A DNA stretch of 64,000 bases from an uncultured Eubacteriales bacterium (GTDB lineage: Bacteria; Bacillota; Clostridia; Peptostreptococcales; Anaerovoracaceae): the NCBI GenBank assembly GCA_910583765.1, contig CAJTYS010000018.1, forward strand, positions 1 through 64,000. Direction: 5' to 3'. The notes below the pieces were generated by a model. It did no database searches and was not told the DNA's origin. It worked only from the letters and a program-made list of their open reading frames with translations. Every line of letters begins with the position of its first letter. Position 1 is the stretch's first letter. A program made the translations under genes and the position numbers. Positions 43,568 to 52,732 of the stretch are shown piece after piece.

Positions 43568-43593
43568 GAGTCAAGATTTTTCTTGGCTCTTTT
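43568..43593 (+). terminator. Terminator after hsdR
   Basis: GAGTCAAG pairs with CTTGGCTC (one G-U pair) over a 6-nt loop and is followed by TTTTG. Confidence 0.6.
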
Positions 43594-43661
43594 GCTATTT
43601 CTTAAAGTCATGATCGCTGCATCAGCGCAAGTGAATGTTTATATGTGAGAAGGAGGACCTT

Positions 43662-44588
43662 ATGCTGAATAACATAGAAAAGACAGATTTATTTTACCAT
43701 TACTACGCTCAATGGATCACCGTTTATAAGGAAGGAGCGATAAGAAAGGTGACAATGGACAAATATCTTCTTACACAATCTTGGCTTGAACGATTAGCGC
43801 CAGACCTAAAAGTGTGTGAACTCTCAAGAATTACATATCAAAAGTTGCTGAATGACTATGCGCAATCGCATGAACGGCAGACAACCATGGATTTTCACCA
43901 CCAACTGAAAGGCGCAATTTTAGATGCTGTCGATGAGGGGCTGATTGAACGTGACCCGACACGAAAGGCAATCATCAAAGGGAAAAAGCCAAGACCTAAA
44001 AAGACGAAATATCTTAATCAGTTTGAGCTGCACATGCTTCTTTCAGATTTGGAGTTAGGGCAAGAATTAAATTGGGATTGGTTTATCCTGCTGGTTGCAA
44101 AAACAGGCATGCGTTTTTCTGAGGCACTGGCCATTACGCCAAAGGATTTTGATTTTTCGAGGCAGTCTCTTTCCATCAATAAGACTTGGGATTATAAAGG
44201 TGAAGGTGGATTTCTACCTACTAAAAATCAATCGTCGATAAGAAAAATCCAAATTGATTGGCAGCTTATTATTCAGTTTTCGACTTTGGTTAAAGAATTG
44301 CCTGAAGATGAACCGATCTTTATAGAAGGTAAAGTCTATAATTCGACGGTCAATGAGATTCTAGCTCGGCATTGCAGAAAAATTCAAGTACCAATTATCT
44401 CAATTCACGGATTACGTCATACGCATGCGTCACTTCTTTTGTTCGCAGGAGTTTCAATTGCGAGTGTGGCTCAGAGGTTGGGGCATTCGAGTATGACAAC
44501 AACGCAAAAAACATATCTACATATCATTCAGGAACTTGAAAACAAAGACGTGGATTTGGTTATGCGTTCCTTATCAAGTTTGAACTGA
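43662..44588 (+). CDS. Tyrosine recombinase (phage-integrase family)
   Basis: ATG 43662 follows AAGGAGGACC. The 308-residue protein has an N-terminal SAM-like DNA-binding domain (KVTMDKYLLTQSWLERLAPDL) and the catalytic set: R in TGMRFSEAL, K region in TKNQSSIRKIQID, HxxR in HGLRHTHASLL, and H...Y in RLGHSSMTTTQKTYLH. It shares the AT-rich composition of the restriction island and lies just after hsdR. Lone integrases beside type I systems often shuffle hsdS TRDs; that role here is inference. No att site pair bounding the island was found by eye. Confidence 0.88.
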   Translation: MLNNIEKTDLFYHYYAQWITVYKEGAIRKVTMDKYLLTQSWLERLAPDLKVCELSRITYQKLLNDYAQSHERQTTMDFHHQLKGAILDAVDEGLIERDPTRKAIIKGKKPRPKKTKYLNQFELHMLLSDLELGQELNWDWFILLVAKTGMRFSEALAITPKDFDFSRQSLSINKTWDYKGEGGFLPTKNQSSIRKIQIDWQLIIQFSTLVKELPEDEPIFIEGKVYNSTVNEILARHCRKIQVPIISIHGLRHTHASLLLFAGVSIASVAQRLGHSSMTTTQKTYLHIIQELENKDVDLVMRSLSSLN

Positions 44589-44624
44589 GTAATCATATAT
44601 GCGCTGATGGAGTGGTAAAATATT

Positions 44625-44672
44625 AGCCACCTGCCCCATAAAGTGACAGGATCACTAAGGCAGGTGGCTTTC
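44625..44672. terminator. Bidirectional terminator at the end of the restriction island
   Basis: Perfect stem AGCCACCTGCC (44625-44635) and GGCAGGTGGCT (44659-44669), with an inner GTGA/TCAC pair, between two convergent genes. Confidence 0.75.
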
Positions 44673-44741
44673 CATGTGTTTTCATCAACATGCGGCAACG
44701 CTTTTGCTGCCATGGCATTTACAGAACCTTCCAACAGTCGA

Positions 44742-45968
44742 TTACCGCAAATGCTTTTCCAGCAGATCCATGAAGGTGTCCAGACCGTCCCGCTTGGGAA
44801 AGATGGCCCGAGCGGAGATGGCGTTACCGCCGCCTTTTCCATTGTAAATCGAGGCGTTTTCCTTCACCAGCTTGCCGCAGTCCGTGTTGCCATTGGAAAA
44901 CAGCAGCAGCGTGTTGTCTTGAGGAGAAACGATCAAAAGGAGTTTCTCGATTTTTTCGATCAGGGGCCGCCCAATGTTCAGCAAGTCGTCTGTCTTCATA
45001 TCGTCGAATTCATAGGTCAGGATCCGGGCGGGATCAGCAGAGACTCCTAAAGCCGCCAAATCCTTTTCAATAGCTTCAATGCGGCTGCGGATCACCGATT
45101 GACGCAGCAGGTGCAATTCATTTTTCACAGCTTTGGCCCTGGCTTCCTGTTTGTCGATCTTATCTGTCAGATCGTCCATGCCCGCAGAAAAACGTTTACC
45201 CAGATTGGTCACCAGGTCGTGCTTGGCGTCATAGTCCAGCAGAGCCCGCTTTCCAGCTTCAAAATAAATGCGGAACATGCCTTTGTAGCGCTCTACTTTG
45301 TACAGCTTCACAAGTCCCACCTGCCCTGCGGTGGATGGATGGGTGCCGCAGCAGGCCACGCAGTCAGCGGCGTTTTCAACGCTTCCCACGCAGACGATGG
45401 AAATTTCCTCATCAATGGCCAGAGCCTTTCGCAGAGGCATTTTTTCCGCCTCTTCCCTGGTTTCAAAGCGGCGCACGGTCACAGGCGCATTAGACCAGAT
45501 GACTTCATTGGTACACAGTTCGGCATGCTTTGCCATTTCCCAGGTGATTTCTGTGATCTCCGGCTTTTCTTCCAGAGAAATGTCAATGGTCATGTAATCC
45601 TGCCCCATGTGAAAGCCTCGGTTGATACCACCAAACTCCCTGAAACAAATTCCGGAAAGAATATGTTCTCCGCAGTGGCGCTGCATGTTGTCGAACCGGC
45701 GCTTCCAGTCAATGCGGCAGGCCACTTCCTGGCCCTCCTTGAGACTGGCGGCATCGGGCGCGGAAAGCCGGTGCCAGACCAGATCCTTTTCTTCAAATAC
45801 CTCTATTACTTCCAGGCCGTTCATGGTGCCCAGGTCGCAGCTCTGCCCCCCGCCAGTAGGGAAAAAGACCGTCTGGTCCAAAAGGATCCGGTCCTCTGCG
45901 ATAGAAAGGATTCGGGCAGAGCATTCCTGCTGATATACGTTTTGTTGGTACAATTTTATGGTGTTCAT
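44742..45968 (-). CDS. Alanyl-tRNA editing protein (AlaX-type with DHHA1 domain)
   Basis: AlaX proteins hydrolyse Ser- or Gly-tRNA(Ala) in trans. The 408-residue protein has the editing core with zinc ligands HCGEH (about residue 98) and CCGTH, as in the alanyl-tRNA synthetase editing domain, preceded by the TVFFPTGGGQ motif. A helical linker (residues 255-300) and a C-terminal DHHA1 domain ending YNGKGGGNAISARA follow. This is the long AlaX form, not a full synthetase: aminoacylation domains are absent. It is monocistronic; a candidate promoter (TTGACT, 18 bp, TACAAT) lies on the minus strand at 46059-46030. Confidence 0.9.
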   Translation of the reverse strand: MNTIKLYQQNVYQQECSARILSIAEDRILLDQTVFFPTGGGQSCDLGTMNGLEVIEVFEEKDLVWHRLSAPDAASLKEGQEVACRIDWKRRFDNMQRHCGEHILSGICFREFGGINRGFHMGQDYMTIDISLEEKPEITEITWEMAKHAELCTNEVIWSNAPVTVRRFETREEAEKMPLRKALAIDEEISIVCVGSVENAADCVACCGTHPSTAGQVGLVKLYKVERYKGMFRIYFEAGKRALLDYDAKHDLVTNLGKRFSAGMDDLTDKIDKQEARAKAVKNELHLLRQSVIRSRIEAIEKDLAALGVSADPARILTYEFDDMKTDDLLNIGRPLIEKIEKLLLIVSPQDNTLLLFSNGNTDCGKLVKENASIYNGKGGGNAISARAIFPKRDGLDTFMDLLEKHLR

Positions 45969-46029
45969 AACATCTCCCTTTCATTGTTCTAATTGATAGA
46001 TCGTAGAGCGCGTCAAGTTTCATAAAATA

Positions 46030-46059
46030 ATTGTAATATAAATTCGACAAAAAAGTCAA
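46030..46059 (-). promoter_or_regulatory. Candidate sigma-A promoter of the alanyl-tRNA editing gene
   Basis: Minus strand TTGACT (46054-46059), 18-bp spacer, TACAAT (46030-46035). Confidence 0.5.
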
Positions 46060-46175
46060 TGTTAGGCTGTCCAAACAAATCAACTTGTTATATAATATGA
46101 TAAATATGTACTAATTTGCTATAGAATAAGTGCGGACTTCCCTTCATACAATTTACTATGGTTGGAGGTGGAGTT

Positions 46176-46958
46176 ATGAAAAAACGATTGACGCAGGCAG
46201 TCATTTGCGTGTGCATGCTGGCGGTCATCGCTGCGTGCGTACCAGGATATGGGATCATCGCCAAGAGCGTAGCAAGCGTCATGGCTGGTGACGTGCTCTT
46301 GCTGGATCCAGGTCACGGCGGCATGGACGGAGGCGCGGTCAGCAGCAGAGGCGTGTCGGAAAAGGATATCAACTTGGCCATTGCTGAAGAAGTGAAAGCC
46401 TTGGCCGAAGCCGCGGGCTGGAAGGTGATCATGACTAGGGAGACGGACAAGGCCTTGGGAGAAGGCACTGGCACCATCCGCAGTCAGAAGACCCAAGATC
46501 TGAAAGCTAGGCGAGAGCTGATCCAAGACACGAAGCCGCAGCTGGCCATCAGCATTCATCTCAACAGCTTTACCGCGGATCCTTCTGTCAGAGGGCTTCA
46601 GACCTTTTACCCTGGTTCAGGAGGAAACAAGGCGGTTTTAGAAAAGAGCAAGCTGCTGGCAGAACACCTGCAGGAAAAGACCATGGCGCGGATCCAAAGC
46701 GGCAAGGAGCGAGTGCCCCTGGCAAAAAACGATACCTTTCTTTTCAAAGAAGTATCGTGTCCCCTTGCTTTGATGGAATGCGGCTTTTTGTCGAATCCTC
46801 AAGAGGCGGATCTGCTGCAGAGCAGCGATTATCAGCAGAAATTAGCCCAGGGGATCTTTGACGGGATCACAGCTTTTACTGGAAAAACGCCTCACAAGGA
46901 CATAGATTTGGTAGACAGCGCAAAGGATTCGGGCTTAAAAGAAAAAAGCCAAGATTGA
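46176..46958 (+). CDS. N-acetylmuramoyl-L-alanine amidase, CwlD-like
   Basis: ATG 46176 follows GGAGGTGGAG. The 260-residue protein has a signal peptide/anchor (RLTQAVICVCMLAVIAACVPG) and an Amidase_3 domain: LLDPGHGGMDGGA (first zinc His), ISIHLNSF (second His) and MECGFLSNPQEADLL with the catalytic Glu. Size and order match CwlD, which makes muramic lactam in spore cortex, and the catalytic residues are intact. It could equally be a vegetative wall amidase; a CwlD role is inference and would agree with a spore-former. The 3' tail (residues 230-260) is charged and not conserved. Confidence 0.85.
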   Translation: MKKRLTQAVICVCMLAVIAACVPGYGIIAKSVASVMAGDVLLLDPGHGGMDGGAVSSRGVSEKDINLAIAEEVKALAEAAGWKVIMTRETDKALGEGTGTIRSQKTQDLKARRELIQDTKPQLAISIHLNSFTADPSVRGLQTFYPGSGGNKAVLEKSKLLAEHLQEKTMARIQSGKERVPLAKNDTFLFKEVSCPLALMECGFLSNPQEADLLQSSDYQQKLAQGIFDGITAFTGKTPHKDIDLVDSAKDSGLKEKSQD

Positions 46959-47096
46959 CTTGCCGCACAGGAACATGATCTGCCTATTTTCGCCATATCA
47001 ATAAAACTTGTCACTGAAAGAGAAGCGGCAAGGCCAGCTTCGTTTCATCATATCGAGAATAAAAGAAGCAGTTTCTTCACAGCAAGGAGGATAAAA

Positions 47097-48635
47097 ATGT
47101 TAAAGGAAAAAAATATCTACAAAGATGAATTGCCCGTCAATGTGGTAGTGGCCAATATCGAAGAATACCCGATCCATTTTCACGATGACATGGAAGTGGT
47201 GTATGTTTTGGATGGGAGCGTGACCCTGCGAAATGGATATTATACGTATACGCTCAAGCAAGGCGATATTTTTATCCTCAATGATCGGGAGATGCACAGC
47301 TTTACCAGCACAGGCGAAAAGAACATGGTCATGATGCTCCAGCTGGACTTGAGTTATTTCTCCAAGTATTACGATAGTTTGAAAAACAATTTTTTTGTCA
47401 CGGACATGGAAGATGACAGCGATGAGAGCCTGGAAGTCCTTCGCAGCATCCTGGCCCGCATTATGATGGAAATTTTGCAGAAAGGGTATGGGTACGAGCA
47501 TAAGGTCATTGAAAGCGCCCACAATCTGATCGCCTGCTTGATGTCAGATTTCCAGTATTTCGTCATGGAGGATGGGAAATTCGTCAACGAGGCAAAGAAC
47601 AAAGGCAACAAGATCCTGGCAGGCCGGCTGAACCGGATCACTGATTATATGTACGACAACTATTCCCGCAAGCTGACTCTCAACGAAATCGCTGAACGGG
47701 AACACCTGAGCATCTATTATTTGTCCCATGTGATCAAAGAAGCCACTGGGCTGAGCTTCCAGGACCTTCTCAGTTTCATCAGAGTGGAGGAATCGGAAAA
47801 GTTGCTGCTGGGCACCAGCAAGAAGATCGGCGCCATTGCGGAAGAAACCGGCTTTTCCGCAGTGCGGTATTACATCAAACACTTTCAGACCTGGTACGGC
47901 ATGCATCCATTGGAGTACCGCAAGCAGTTCACTGGAAAGATCAGCAGCAGGGAAACTTTGGCCCAGTACCAGCGGAGCACGCCTACTGAGATCGAGGAGG
48001 CCATCCGCCAGCAGGTAAAGGGCGTTTATACGGATTATATCAACAAACAGAAGGCAAGGCCCGTGATCGTGGATGTGAATATTTATGAGGATGATTATAT
48101 GGGGCTGCGGACAAAGCGCAATGGGCTGCAGGAGCTGATGGAACGGGAAAACATGCTGCCTGTGGCTGGTCCTTACGAACTGCTGAAAAGCCTGGGGGAG
48201 ACGGTCATCGCTTCGGGTCCTAACTACATGGTGACTACTGGTTCCAAATTTCCTGGTTCCCTGAACAACTTGAGCATCCTGGTCTACAATTTCAGTGAAG
48301 CAGTGGAGACGGATCTGAAAAACACCAGGAGCAAGGAAAGCACTTTAAACATTATCCGCAAATACGAGGAAGAGATCGAGTTTCTAGCTCGCTGCTCCGG
48401 ACTTTCCGGAGAGTTTCGCATTTCCAGATACAAAACTTTTCGTCATAAAATTATTTCTGACTTGGAAGCGCAGATCCATCCACATAGCACTTACAGCAGG
48501 AGAGAAGAGCTGGTCAGTCAGTGGACCTCTCTTCCGGTCATTGAATTCGCGGAGTTCACCAGCTCTGACACCCTGAGTCTGCGTACCACGTTGAAAGGTT
48601 TCAGTGCAGAATTGTTGCTCATAGATCGGAAATGA
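47097..48635 (+). CDS. AraC-family regulator with cupin sensor and extra C-terminal domain
   Basis: The 512-residue protein has an N-terminal cupin (YPIHFHDDMEVVYVLDGSV, residues about 20-90), an AraC-type double helix-turn-helix (about 190-290: LTLNEIAEREHLSIYYLSHVIKEATGLSFQDLLSFIRV ... IGAIAEETGFSAVRYYIKHFQTWYGMHPLEYRK) and about 200 further residues without a domain I recognise (PVIVDVNIYEDDYMG and on). AAGGAGG precedes the ATG. It lies 119 bp before a strongly expressed saccharopine-dehydrogenase-like gene in the same direction and probably controls it. Confidence 0.85.
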   Translation: MLKEKNIYKDELPVNVVVANIEEYPIHFHDDMEVVYVLDGSVTLRNGYYTYTLKQGDIFILNDREMHSFTSTGEKNMVMMLQLDLSYFSKYYDSLKNNFFVTDMEDDSDESLEVLRSILARIMMEILQKGYGYEHKVIESAHNLIACLMSDFQYFVMEDGKFVNEAKNKGNKILAGRLNRITDYMYDNYSRKLTLNEIAEREHLSIYYLSHVIKEATGLSFQDLLSFIRVEESEKLLLGTSKKIGAIAEETGFSAVRYYIKHFQTWYGMHPLEYRKQFTGKISSRETLAQYQRSTPTEIEEAIRQQVKGVYTDYINKQKARPVIVDVNIYEDDYMGLRTKRNGLQELMERENMLPVAGPYELLKSLGETVIASGPNYMVTTGSKFPGSLNNLSILVYNFSEAVETDLKNTRSKESTLNIIRKYEEEIEFLARCSGLSGEFRISRYKTFRHKIISDLEAQIHPHSTYSRREELVSQWTSLPVIEFAEFTSSDTLSLRTTLKGFSAELLLIDRK

Positions 48636-48670
48636 CAGCAAGTTAGTATCATATTAGAGCAAAACCATAG

Positions 48671-48699
48671 TTGAAATTTTCAGATACCTTTGGTAACAT
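48671..48699 (+). promoter_or_regulatory. Sigma-A promoter of the saccharopine-dehydrogenase-family gene
   Basis: TTGAAA (48671-48676), 17-bp spacer, TAACAT (48694-48699); start site about 45 bp before the ATG. Confidence 0.7.
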
Positions 48700-48754
48700 T
48701 AAGACAACAAAAACGAATCACATAGAGTTAAAACATGTTTGGAGGTAAAAGAAG

Positions 48755-50038
48755 ATGAAATTACTTATTATTGGAGCCGGCGGCGTAGGAACATCAGCAG
48801 CTACAATCATCAAGAGAAGAGGCGCAGAAGCTGATTGGGCAGAAAAAGTAGTAGTTGCGGACTATGACGTGGCTCGTGCGGAAAAAGTAGCTAATGAAAT
48901 CTGCGGCGGCGGAAAATTCGTGCCAGCTCAGATCAACGCTATGGACGCTGACAGCATCAAAGCAGTCGTAAAAGAACACGGCATCACATTTGCCATGAAC
49001 GCATGCGACCCAAGAATGAACCAGACTATCTTCGACACTTGCCTGGAATGCAAGATCGGATATCTTGACTGTGCTATGACTCTGGGAACAGAACATCCTG
49101 AAAAGCCTTACGAACTGACTAACATCAAACTGGGTGACTATCAGTTTGCGAAGCAGAAGGAATGGGAAGCTTCCGGAAACATCGCAGTATGCGGTTCTGG
49201 TGTTGAACCAGGAATGGCTGACGTATTCGCAAAATACGCACAGAAGCACCTGTTTGACAAGATCGACAGAGTAGACGTAAGAGACGGCGACAACTATGGA
49301 AACACAGATTCCGACTTTGGATTCTCCGTATGGACAACGATCGAAGAATGTCTGCAGCCGCCAGTAATCTGGGAAAAGAACGAAGAACATCCTGAAGGAC
49401 ACTGGTTCTGTACAGAACAGTTCTCTGAACCAGAAGTATTCAACTTCCCTGGCGGAATCGGCGACGTAGAAGTTGTAAACGTAGAGCACGAAGAAGTACT
49501 GTTAGTACCGAGAGAAATCGACTGCAACCGCGTAACATTCAAATACGGCGTACCGGCTGAATTCAGAAGAAAACTGTTAGTTCTCCACGAATATGGACTG
49601 GCTGACAAGAGAACGAAGATCAAGGTTGGAGACGCTGAAATCACTCCAAGAGACTTTGTCTGCAAAGTAATCCCTAGCCCAGTAGACGCGACTATGACTA
49701 TGACAGGAAAAGGCTGCGCCGGCACATGGGTAACAGGATGGAAAGACGGAAAATACAGATCCATCTATCTGTATCAGGTTGCTGACAACCAGGATTGCAT
49801 CCAGAAGTACACAACGAACTCTGTAGTAGCACAGACTGCTGTAGGCCCAGTTATCATGATGGAACTCATCGCAAAAGGCATCTGGAGCGACGCAGGCGCA
49901 TGGGGACCAGAACACTTTGATCCAGATCCATTCGTAGAAAGACTGGCGAAGTATGAATTCCCGGCTGGAATCAGAGAAATGGATTCCGAATACGCAGACA
50001 TGGTAAACGAACAGGCTATGCTGGATCTGCTGAAATAA
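48755..50038 (+). CDS. Saccharopine dehydrogenase family protein
   Basis: The 427-residue protein begins with a Rossmann motif (MKLLIIGAGGVGTSAATIIKR) and the saccharopine reductase-type segments MNACDPRMNQTIFDTCLE, YLDCAMT and GSGVEPGMADVFAKYA, with the C-terminal part matching Lys9/LYS1-like oxidoreductases. It would act on saccharopine or a related glutamyl-imine amino acid with NAD(P). GGAGGT precedes the ATG. Codon choice is strikingly uniform (for example GTA, GAA, AAC, AGA preferred), as in very highly expressed genes, and it has its own promoter and terminator. In lysine fermenters such enzymes may feed lysine or polyamine turnover; the exact substrate is not evident. Confidence 0.85.
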   Translation: MKLLIIGAGGVGTSAATIIKRRGAEADWAEKVVVADYDVARAEKVANEICGGGKFVPAQINAMDADSIKAVVKEHGITFAMNACDPRMNQTIFDTCLECKIGYLDCAMTLGTEHPEKPYELTNIKLGDYQFAKQKEWEASGNIAVCGSGVEPGMADVFAKYAQKHLFDKIDRVDVRDGDNYGNTDSDFGFSVWTTIEECLQPPVIWEKNEEHPEGHWFCTEQFSEPEVFNFPGGIGDVEVVNVEHEEVLLVPREIDCNRVTFKYGVPAEFRRKLLVLHEYGLADKRTKIKVGDAEITPRDFVCKVIPSPVDATMTMTGKGCAGTWVTGWKDGKYRSIYLYQVADNQDCIQKYTTNSVVAQTAVGPVIMMELIAKGIWSDAGAWGPEHFDPDPFVERLAKYEFPAGIREMDSEYADMVNEQAMLDLLK

Positions 50039-50080
50039 GGCAAAAGATTTTTGCAATATCATGTGAATCATTAATAAAAA

Positions 50081-50126
50081 GAACTCACCCGCAAGCATTG
50101 CGCTTGCAGGTGGGTTCTTGATTTTT
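50081..50126 (+). terminator. Terminator after the saccharopine-dehydrogenase-family gene
   Basis: Stem of two parts: GAACTCACC/GGTGGGTTC outside and GCAAGC/GCTTGC inside, followed by a T-rich run (TTGATTTTTT). Confidence 0.85.
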
Positions 50127-50231
50127 TGGTGGGAAGGCGAGGTGAATGAAGTAAGAAAAAAGGGGATGTTTATCGGGCTATTCCTGAATAAAGATAATAA
50201 GGAAAATTATAGAAAAAATGAATGTAAAGTA

Positions 50232-50260
50232 TTTACAAATCGGCTCTGATAATGTAAAAT
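50232..50260 (+). promoter_or_regulatory. Sigma-A promoter of the second Rpn-family gene
   Basis: TTTACA (50232-50237), 17-bp spacer, TAAAAT (50255-50260), the same -10 and spacing as before the first Rpn gene. Confidence 0.6.
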
Positions 50261-50301
50261 AATAGGAAACCGATATAAAATTTACAACAAGGAGGCAGGC
50301 A

Positions 50302-51273
50302 ATGGCACTCACACTAAAAAACGACGTGATATTCAAAGCGGTGTACGGAAGAGAAGACGAAGACTGCAAAGAAGCGCTGATCGGCATGCTGAACCTGATT
50401 TTGGATCGGAAAACCGACCCCATCAAATCCGTCACCTATCGGAACCCCTTCAACGTTCGGGAAACGGATTCCCAGAAAGAAGGAATCCTGGACATCAAGG
50501 CGGAGACGGACCGAGGCGAACTGCTAGACATCGAAATGCAGTTCGCGGAAGACGATGAAATCATCGAAAGAAACCTCTATTACCATTGCGGCATGGTGAC
50601 GCAGGGATTGGCAGCGGGCGAGAAATATGGTAAACTGAAAAAAACCATCAGCATACTGTTGCTGAACTTCACCCGCTCGGAGAAAAGCGAGAAATTCCAC
50701 ACCCGCTTCATGCTCAAAGAGCCTGACACAGGAGAAATCCTGACAGAGCTATTCCAGATGCACTACATTGAACTGCCTAAAGTGAACCCGGAAGGCAAAC
50801 CGGTCAGCGAGCTTAGCGACGTGGAGCAATTCCTGGAGTATTTGAAATACGCTGGCGAGCCTGGAAAAGAGGAATATGTGGAGGAGTTGAAGCGGCAGGG
50901 TGGAAAGGAGATCCAAATGACGGACACAATCATGCACAAGGTGACGGAAGACGAGCTCCTGAAGGAAAAAGCCATCGCCAGAGACAAGTTTCTCCACTGG
51001 CAAGCCAGCATCGAACGGCAGCGGAAACGCCAGGAGGCGGAGAAGGCTGAGCTTCTTCAGCAATTGGAGAAAGTAGAGGCGGAAAAGTGTCAGTTGGAAA
51101 AAATGAATCAACATCTAAAAGTGACAAGCTTACACTTGGAAACGACTAGCAGCCAAACCAGTAGTCAATTAAAGCGTGCTATCCAAAGCATGGCCGCCGC
51201 TGGAATGAATGCGGCGCAAATCGCAGAAACGATCGGCATGCAGGAAGCGGAAGTGGAGCAATATCTCTCTTAA
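50302..51273 (+). CDS. Rpn-family recombination-promoting nuclease/putative transposase (PD-(D/E)XK)
   Basis: The 323-residue protein begins with ALTLKNDVIFKAVYGREDED and has the nuclease core GILDIKAETDRGELLDIEMQF (D...ExQ), the YYHCGMVTQGLAAGEKYGKLKKTISILLLNF stretch typical of Rpn proteins, and a C-terminal coiled coil (about 225-290, lysine/glutamate-rich) ending in a short helix pair (MNAAQIAETIGMQEAEVEQYLS). It differs from the paralogue at 16494 enough to be of a separate lineage. It stands alone with its own promoter. No terminal repeats are seen, so it is not a mobile element itself. Confidence 0.85.
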   Translation: MALTLKNDVIFKAVYGREDEDCKEALIGMLNLILDRKTDPIKSVTYRNPFNVRETDSQKEGILDIKAETDRGELLDIEMQFAEDDEIIERNLYYHCGMVTQGLAAGEKYGKLKKTISILLLNFTRSEKSEKFHTRFMLKEPDTGEILTELFQMHYIELPKVNPEGKPVSELSDVEQFLEYLKYAGEPGKEEYVEELKRQGGKEIQMTDTIMHKVTEDELLKEKAIARDKFLHWQASIERQRKRQEAEKAELLQQLEKVEAEKCQLEKMNQHLKVTSLHLETTSSQTSSQLKRAIQSMAAAGMNAAQIAETIGMQEAEVEQYLS

Positions 51274-51351
51274 AGATCAGTAAAGCCATCTGTGAAATCC
51301 GCATAGCTTTCAGGCCAGCCGCATAGACTGGAAAGAGAGAAAGGCGGCTTT

Positions 51352-51873
51352 ATGAGACAGAGAGCAGCGGCAGGGCTTTTGCTGATTTTGGCGATCATCA
51401 CCTTCTACAATATGACCATATGGCAGAAGTCTTCATCTATCCGAGAACACCCACCAGTAAAAGGCGCAGCAGGCGCACAGTTTTATTATCATGAAGACAT
51501 CAATCCCTTTTACCCCGATCTTGCGCCTTACGGCAAAACAAAGAAGGGATACATAACAGGAAACTGCACCTGGTATGCCTGGGGCAGGGCATGCGAAATA
51601 GCGGACAGGCAGCTTCCTCATATGTTTATTGGAAACGCAGGTACTTGGTGGGACCAGAATAGGAAGCGAGGATGGTATCCTTATGGACAGGAACCAAGGC
51701 GAGGGGCTATCGCTTGTTATGCCACTCATGTGGCCATTGTGGAGCAGGCAGAGCCTTTGATCGTTTCAGAGTCAGGCTGGAAGGTGGCAAAGAAAAAAGA
51801 AGAGATCCATTTTAACTGCGGCACCCCATGGAACAAAGAGGAAGAAATCGTAGGATACATATACATCATTTGA
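51352..51873 (+). CDS. Exported CHAP-domain peptidoglycan hydrolase
   Basis: The 173-residue protein has an N-terminal anchor or uncleaved signal (AAAGLLLILAIITFYNMTIW) and a CHAP domain with catalytic Cys in GNCTWYAWGRA and His in CYATHVAIVEQ. It lacks wall-binding repeats. CHAP enzymes cut stem peptides or the amide link to muramic acid. The ribosome site is weak (AAAGGCGGC). The gene is single; nothing else in the neighbourhood points to a phage. Confidence 0.88.
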   Translation: MRQRAAAGLLLILAIITFYNMTIWQKSSSIREHPPVKGAAGAQFYYHEDINPFYPDLAPYGKTKKGYITGNCTWYAWGRACEIADRQLPHMFIGNAGTWWDQNRKRGWYPYGQEPRRGAIACYATHVAIVEQAEPLIVSESGWKVAKKKEEIHFNCGTPWNKEEEIVGYIYII

Positions 51874-52035
51874 ATATTTTTCACTAGAAATGTGATCTTA
51901 CTTTCCTGAACGCACTATGACTCCACGCTTCGTAGATTGCGCTCCTTCGGTCTAAATGATATCCTTTTAACCATAGAGACGACATGTTTGTGATAGACAC
52001 AGTTGTTCAAAGAAAGGATATAAGGAGGAGCACCT

Positions 52036-52707
52036 ATGAAAGTAACAGTATTTAACGGAAGTCCTGCTGGCGCGAACAGCGCCACCAATGTGATTGCGGA
52101 AGCATTTTTGAAAGGTGCGTCCCAGACCGGAGCGCAAACGGAAAACATTTATTTGAAAGACTATGACATCATCCAGTGTCAGGGCTGTTTTGCCTGCTGG
52201 TTTCAAACGCCTGGAACATGCGCATTGTCAGATGACATGAAAGATCTGTTGGTCCGCTATAACCAATCGGATATTGTATGTCTAGCCACGCCAGTGTATA
52301 CTTGGAACATGACTGCGCTGCTAAAGAATTTCGTGGATCGCCTTGCACCCTTGAAATGTCCCCATATCATAGAGAAACAGGGAAATTTCGATCTTGAAGA
52401 CAGCCAGGCTAAAACGCAGAAATTCGTTATTTTGTCCAATTGCGGTTTCCCGGGAGAAAACAATTTTGAAGTGATGAAGGCTGCTGTCGCCTGCTGTGAT
52501 CCATGTCTTGCAATTTATCGAAACTGTGGGAAACTGCTGAAAAGCAAAAATCCTTCCATTTTGAAAGTGGTTCAGGATTGGCTGAAAAGTGTGGAACAGG
52601 CGGGGCGAGAAATGGTGTTAGAGGGGAAGGTTTCCAAGGACACGGAGAGTGCTTTGCGTGCGCCGCTGATGTCAGTCGCAGACTACGTGGCGTTTCTCGG
52701 AATGTAG
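52036..52707 (+). CDS. Flavodoxin-fold NAD(P)H-dependent oxidoreductase (iron-sulfur flavoprotein-like)
   Basis: The 223-residue protein starts with the FMN phosphate loop VTVFNGSPAGANSATNVIAEAF and has CQGCFACWFQTPGTCALSDDM, the four-cysteine segment of the NADPH-dependent FMN reductase/iron-sulfur flavoprotein group, and the IVCLATPVYTWNMTALLKNFVDR loop. It probably passes electrons to small acceptors, for example in stress defence. AAGGAGGAGC precedes the ATG. The next gene begins 25 bp downstream, so the two are likely co-transcribed. Confidence 0.85.
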   Translation: MKVTVFNGSPAGANSATNVIAEAFLKGASQTGAQTENIYLKDYDIIQCQGCFACWFQTPGTCALSDDMKDLLVRYNQSDIVCLATPVYTWNMTALLKNFVDRLAPLKCPHIIEKQGNFDLEDSQAKTQKFVILSNCGFPGENNFEVMKAAVACCDPCLAIYRNCGKLLKSKNPSILKVVQDWLKSVEQAGREMVLEGKVSKDTESALRAPLMSVADYVAFLGM

Positions 52708-52732
52708 CTTTGGAAGGCTGGGAGGAACACAT

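Noticed and set aside
45099..45992. Rightward 297-codon open frame opposite the alanyl-tRNA editing gene
   Set aside because: The opposite strand carries complete editing motifs; this frame has none and no ribosome site.
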